Positions 61,986 to 64,000 of a DNA stretch of 64,000 nucleotides are shown here, piece by piece. The first letter of the stretch is position 1. Every line of letters begins with the position of its first letter. Origin of the DNA: Pedobacter paludis (lineage in GTDB: Bacteria; Bacteroidota; Bacteroidia; Sphingobacteriales; Sphingobacteriaceae); contig NZ_QGNY01000008.1 in assembly GCF_003173575.1 (NCBI RefSeq), positions 124,001-188,000 of the forward strand, written 5' to 3'. Position numbers and translations under genes: made by a program. The notes under the pieces are model-generated. The model saw only the letters and a program-made list of their open reading frames with translations, was not told where the DNA came from and made no database searches.

Positions 61986-62232
61986 TATTGGCAAATTTTA
62001 TATTTTAGTTAATTCTTAATTGATAATTGCCGAATTAAATAGTTATAGTAGACTGCAATGAATATTAAAAAGTTTTACTAATTATCTATTCCCCGCGTCA
62101 TGCATTTATTACCGTTGGTTTCAAGCAACGGCGACCAGCTATTAAGCACCTCTTTCTAGTATTTCATACCCATCTCGAAAACGGTCTAAATCAAAAAAAA
62201 TAAAATTTTATTAAAATTATTTTCATTTTTCT
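61986..62232. other. Intergenic region upstream of the aromatic operon
   Basis: These 247 AT-rich bases contain a small hairpin, CCGTTG (62112-62117) with CAACGG (62126-62131), and no gene that I can support. The promoter and leader of the aromatic operon follow. Confidence 0.5.
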
Positions 62233-62263
62233 ATTGACAAATTAAATTTTGTTATTACATTTG
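62233..62263 (+). promoter_or_regulatory. Bacteroidota-type promoter of the aromatic leader
   Basis: ATTG at 62233-62236, 19 bases, then TACATTTG at 62256-62263 match the Bacteroidota consensus (TTTG about 19-21 bases before TAnnTTTG). It ends 17 bases before the leader peptide ATG, which gives a short leader. This is the best promoter match that I find in the window. Confidence 0.7.
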
Positions 62264-62280
62264 GCTCAACAAAAAAAGAA

Positions 62281-62346
62281 ATGCAAAATAAAAACACATA
62301 TTACAGCTTTGGTTACTTTTACTATTTTAGTAAGAGCCGGGGCTAA
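62281..62346 (+). CDS. Tyr/Phe-rich leader peptide of the aromatic operon
   Basis: A 21-residue peptide starts at 62281 (MQNKNT) and has a run of aromatic codons at residues 7-16, YYSFGYFYYF (five Tyr and three Phe in ten residues), then SKSRG and stop at 62344-62346. Such a cluster is the mark of a transcription attenuation leader, in which ribosome stalling reports low Tyr/Phe. The terminator and antiterminator parts follow in the right order. It lies 17 bases after the promoter. Confidence 0.9.
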   Translation: MQNKNTYYSFGYFYYFSKSRG

Positions 62347-62414
62347 TATGCAAAAAGATAGATAACAATATTAAAATGTATAAAAAAGTCCCGGCAAACA
62401 GCCGGGACTTTTTT
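62336..62414 (+). promoter_or_regulatory. Attenuator: antiterminator and terminator
   Basis: The terminator is a perfect 14-bp stem (62382-62395 with 62401-62414, loop AAACA) ending in a run of T. Its 5' arm contains CCCGGC (62390-62395). The same GCCGGG that forms the 3' arm (62401-62406) also occurs in the last leader codons at 62336-62341, so it can pair with the 5' arm in its place. When ribosomes stall at the aromatic codons this site is free and antitermination is possible; when they reach the stop codon it is covered and the terminator forms. Regulates pheA and what follows. Confidence 0.88.
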
Positions 62415-62428
62415 GTTTTTATGCAAAA

Positions 62429-63262
62429 ATGGAAACGAAAAAACGAGTAGCAATTCAAGGTATTAAAGCATCTTTTCATGAAGAGGCTGCATACAAATTC
62501 TTCGGAAAAGATATCGAAGCCGTCGAATGTAATTCTTTCAAGGAAACCTGCGATAAGCTTGAAAAAAATGAAGCTGACTTCGTTGTTATGGCCATCGAAA
62601 ATTCTATTGCCGGAAGCTTGTTACCAAACTATACGCTCATTCGCGATTACGGTTTCTCAGTTGTTGGGGAAGTTTATCTGCCAATTCAATTGCATTTAAT
62701 GGCATTGCCTGGTGTAAAGTTCGAAGACATTAAAATTGTAACCTCTCACCCTATTGCTATTCGTCAATGTATCGATTTCTTTTACGATTATCCACACATT
62801 AAAATCGTGGAAAGCAATGATACCGCTGCTTGCGCAAAACGCATTCAAGAAGAAAAGCTTACAGATACAATGGCCATTGCGAATAGTTTAGCCGCAGAAC
62901 TGTATGGGTTAAATATATTGGAACGCCGCGTTGAATCGAACAAGAAAAACTATACCCGTTTCCTTATCCTTAAAAAAGACAAAACGGACGAAGGCAAGAA
63001 AATAAACAAAGCATCAATCTGTTTTCAGGTTGGGCACAAAGCGGGCTCTTTGGCAACAGTTTTAAACATCTTTGCAGAACAAGAGGTAAGCTTAACAAAA
63101 ATACAATCTATGCCTGTGCTGGGTAAAAGAAATGAGTACTACTTTTATGTCGACTTAGAATGGCCAAGCACGGAAAAATACGATAAAGCAGTAAGAAAAG
63201 CATTAAAGTACACTTCGAATTTCAACATCCTCGGAGAATATCAGAAGAACGATAAAGTCTGA
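62429..63262 (+). CDS. pheA: Prephenate dehydratase with ACT domain
   Basis: The 277-residue protein has the dehydratase domain (1-180) starting RVAIQGIKASFHEEAA, with IENSIAGSLLPNYTL and the conserved Thr176-Arg-Phe of the active site (KNYTRFLIL), followed by a C-terminal ACT domain (about 195-270, GSLATVLNIFAEQEVSLTKI) for phenylalanine feedback. It makes phenylpyruvate from prephenate. It has no chorismate mutase domain; that activity is expected in the downstream enzyme. Expression is controlled by the upstream attenuator. Confidence 0.97.
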   Translation: METKKRVAIQGIKASFHEEAAYKFFGKDIEAVECNSFKETCDKLEKNEADFVVMAIENSIAGSLLPNYTLIRDYGFSVVGEVYLPIQLHLMALPGVKFEDIKIVTSHPIAIRQCIDFFYDYPHIKIVESNDTAACAKRIQEEKLTDTMAIANSLAAELYGLNILERRVESNKKNYTRFLILKKDKTDEGKKINKASICFQVGHKAGSLATVLNIFAEQEVSLTKIQSMPVLGKRNEYYFYVDLEWPSTEKYDKAVRKALKYTSNFNILGEYQKNDKV

Positions 63263-63325
63263 AGGAATTAACATTTTAGATTTACGAATTACGATTAAAA
63301 TAAATAAAACTATCAAAACATATCT

Positions 63326-63357
63326 CCGGACTTCCGACATCGGACTTCCGGACTTCA
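63326..63357. repeat. Short direct repeats between pheA and the DAHP synthase gene
   Basis: CGGACTTCCG occurs at 63327-63336 and 63341-63350, and CGGACTTC again at 63349-63356. The repeats are GC-rich against an AT-rich gap and can also form small hairpins. Their role is not known. Confidence 0.5.
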
Positions 63358-63368
63358 AAACCCAAAAC

Positions 63369-64000
63369 ATGAAACTTAATTTAAACATCCAACCTTTAAA
63401 CACTTGGTTAAACGTAAACAACGAGCCATTAATTATCTCTGGACCATGCAGTGCAGAAACTGAAGAGCAATTATTAACTACCGCACATTTATTGGCTGCA
63501 ACTGGTAAAGTATCGGTTTTAAGAGCTGGGATTTGGAAACCACGTACTCGTCCGGGAGAGTTTGAAGGAATCGGAAGCATTGGTTTAGAATGGTTAAAAC
63601 GTGCAAAGGCAGAAACAGGCTTACCAACTGCTGTTGAAGTTGCAAATGCAAAACACGTTGAAGAAGCTTTAGCGGCTGGTGTAGACATCCTTTGGATTGG
63701 TGCACGTTCTACTGTAAACCCTTTTACCGTTCAGGAAATTGCTGATGCTTTAAAAGGACATGATGTTCCTGTATTAATTAAAAACCCAGTAAACCCTGAT
63801 TTACAATTGTGGATTGGTGCCATCGAGCGTATCAATGGTGCAGGTATTACTAAAATTGGCGCTATTCACCGTGGCTTCTCTTCTTTCGAGAAAAGCTCTT
63901 TCCGTAACGAACCAATGTGGGAACTTGCTATTCAGTTAAAAACTTTATGCCCTGAATTACCAATCATTAACGATCCAAGTCATATTTGTGGTAACCGTGA
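63369..64000 (+). CDS. DAHP synthase/chorismate mutase (N-terminal part)
   Basis: The frame starts at the ATG at 63369 (MKLNLNIQPLNTWLNVN) and stays open to the window end, giving 210 residues. It shows the KDOP/DAHP synthase signatures: IISGPCSAET, GIWKPRTRPGEFEGIG, GARSTVNPF, VLIKNPVNPD and INDPSHICGNR. In Bacteroidota this class is fused to a C-terminal type II chorismate mutase, which lies outside the window. It makes DAHP, the first shikimate-pathway step. It is 106 bases after pheA on the same strand and should share its attenuator. Confidence 0.93.
   Translation, partial: MKLNLNIQPLNTWLNVNNEPLIISGPCSAETEEQLLTTAHLLAATGKVSVLRAGIWKPRTRPGEFEGIGSIGLEWLKRAKAETGLPTAVEVANAKHVEEALAAGVDILWIGARSTVNPFTVQEIADALKGHDVPVLIKNPVNPDLQLWIGAIERINGAGITKIGAIHRGFSSFEKSSFRNEPMWELAIQLKTLCPELPIINDPSHICGNR

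Noticed and set aside
63203..63688. 161-residue minus-strand frame opposite the DAHP synthase start
   Set aside because: The plus-strand DAHP synthase is unmistakable, so this is a shadow.

Overview
The window looks like the chromosome of a Bacteroidota bacterium, most probably Sphingobacteriaceae (Pedobacter-like). The signs are AT-rich DNA, a SusC/SusD pair driven by a FecI/FecR-type sigma/anti-sigma pair, the scarcity of Shine-Dalgarno sequences, a TAnnTTTG-type promoter, and family choices such as a monofunctional proline dehydrogenase, a TreY-MalQ fusion and a DAHP synthase of the type fused to chorismate mutase. I see no prophage, integrase, complete insertion sequence, CRISPR array or rRNA. 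The accessory material is limited to palindromic intergenic repeats and one broken toxin gene.

Layout. 1-1854: end of an AarF/UbiB-type kinase, a lone receiver protein and a secreted GIN-domain protein. 1924-14431 (minus): a FecI/FecR-controlled SusC/SusD locus followed by a metallopeptidase-like lipoprotein, a TlpA-like thioredoxin protein, a subtilase and an aspartyl protease, together resembling a peptide acquisition or processing locus. 14630-19046: an LTA-synthase-like sulfatase-fold enzyme and a large GAF protein, convergent over a shared terminator. 19192-27003 (minus): a four-gene phosphate-themed operon, namely HD + Pycsar-effector-like membrane protein, polyphosphate kinase, SdiA-regulated-type lipoprotein, and a 1201-residue phosphatase/beta-barrel protein with a kinase-like segment in the middle. 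27410: a CAT-anticodon tRNA of the Ile2 type. 28128-35192 (minus): an ergothioneine operon with flavin disulfide reductase, ABC ATPase, permease fused to a circularly permuted binding domain, EgtB and EgtD, followed by DinB and glyoxalase-like genes.

35323-38570: signalling genes (single receiver, ECF sigma factor, LuxR-type regulator, PAS histidine kinase). 38701-46685: hydrolase, DUF3606 and YciE/YciF-type stress proteins, and the TreY-MalQ / TreZ trehalose operon. 46771-51852: small proteins, a second ECF sigma factor, two cold-shock-like proteins, two paralogous 59-60 residue proteins, an aldo/keto reductase and a GAF protein. 51958-56168: two secreted PQQ-type sugar dehydrogenase/cytochrome c fusions. 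56182-62000: housekeeping genes (YihX-like phosphatase, Mpo1-like, proline dehydrogenase, S4 protein, aroB, fatty acid hydroxylase) among palindromic repeats, then a toxin-antitoxin pair with a frameshifted toxin. 62233-64000: an aromatic amino acid operon (pheA, then DAHP synthase) preceded by a promoter, a Tyr/Phe-rich leader peptide and a terminator/antiterminator, which is a textbook attenuator.

The most interesting points are the ergothioneine synthesis-plus-transport operon with its permuted binding domain, the aromatic attenuator, the HD-PycTM/PPK1 operon, and the possible kinase domain between a phosphatase and an outer membrane barrel. All functions are read from motifs and context; no database search was possible.
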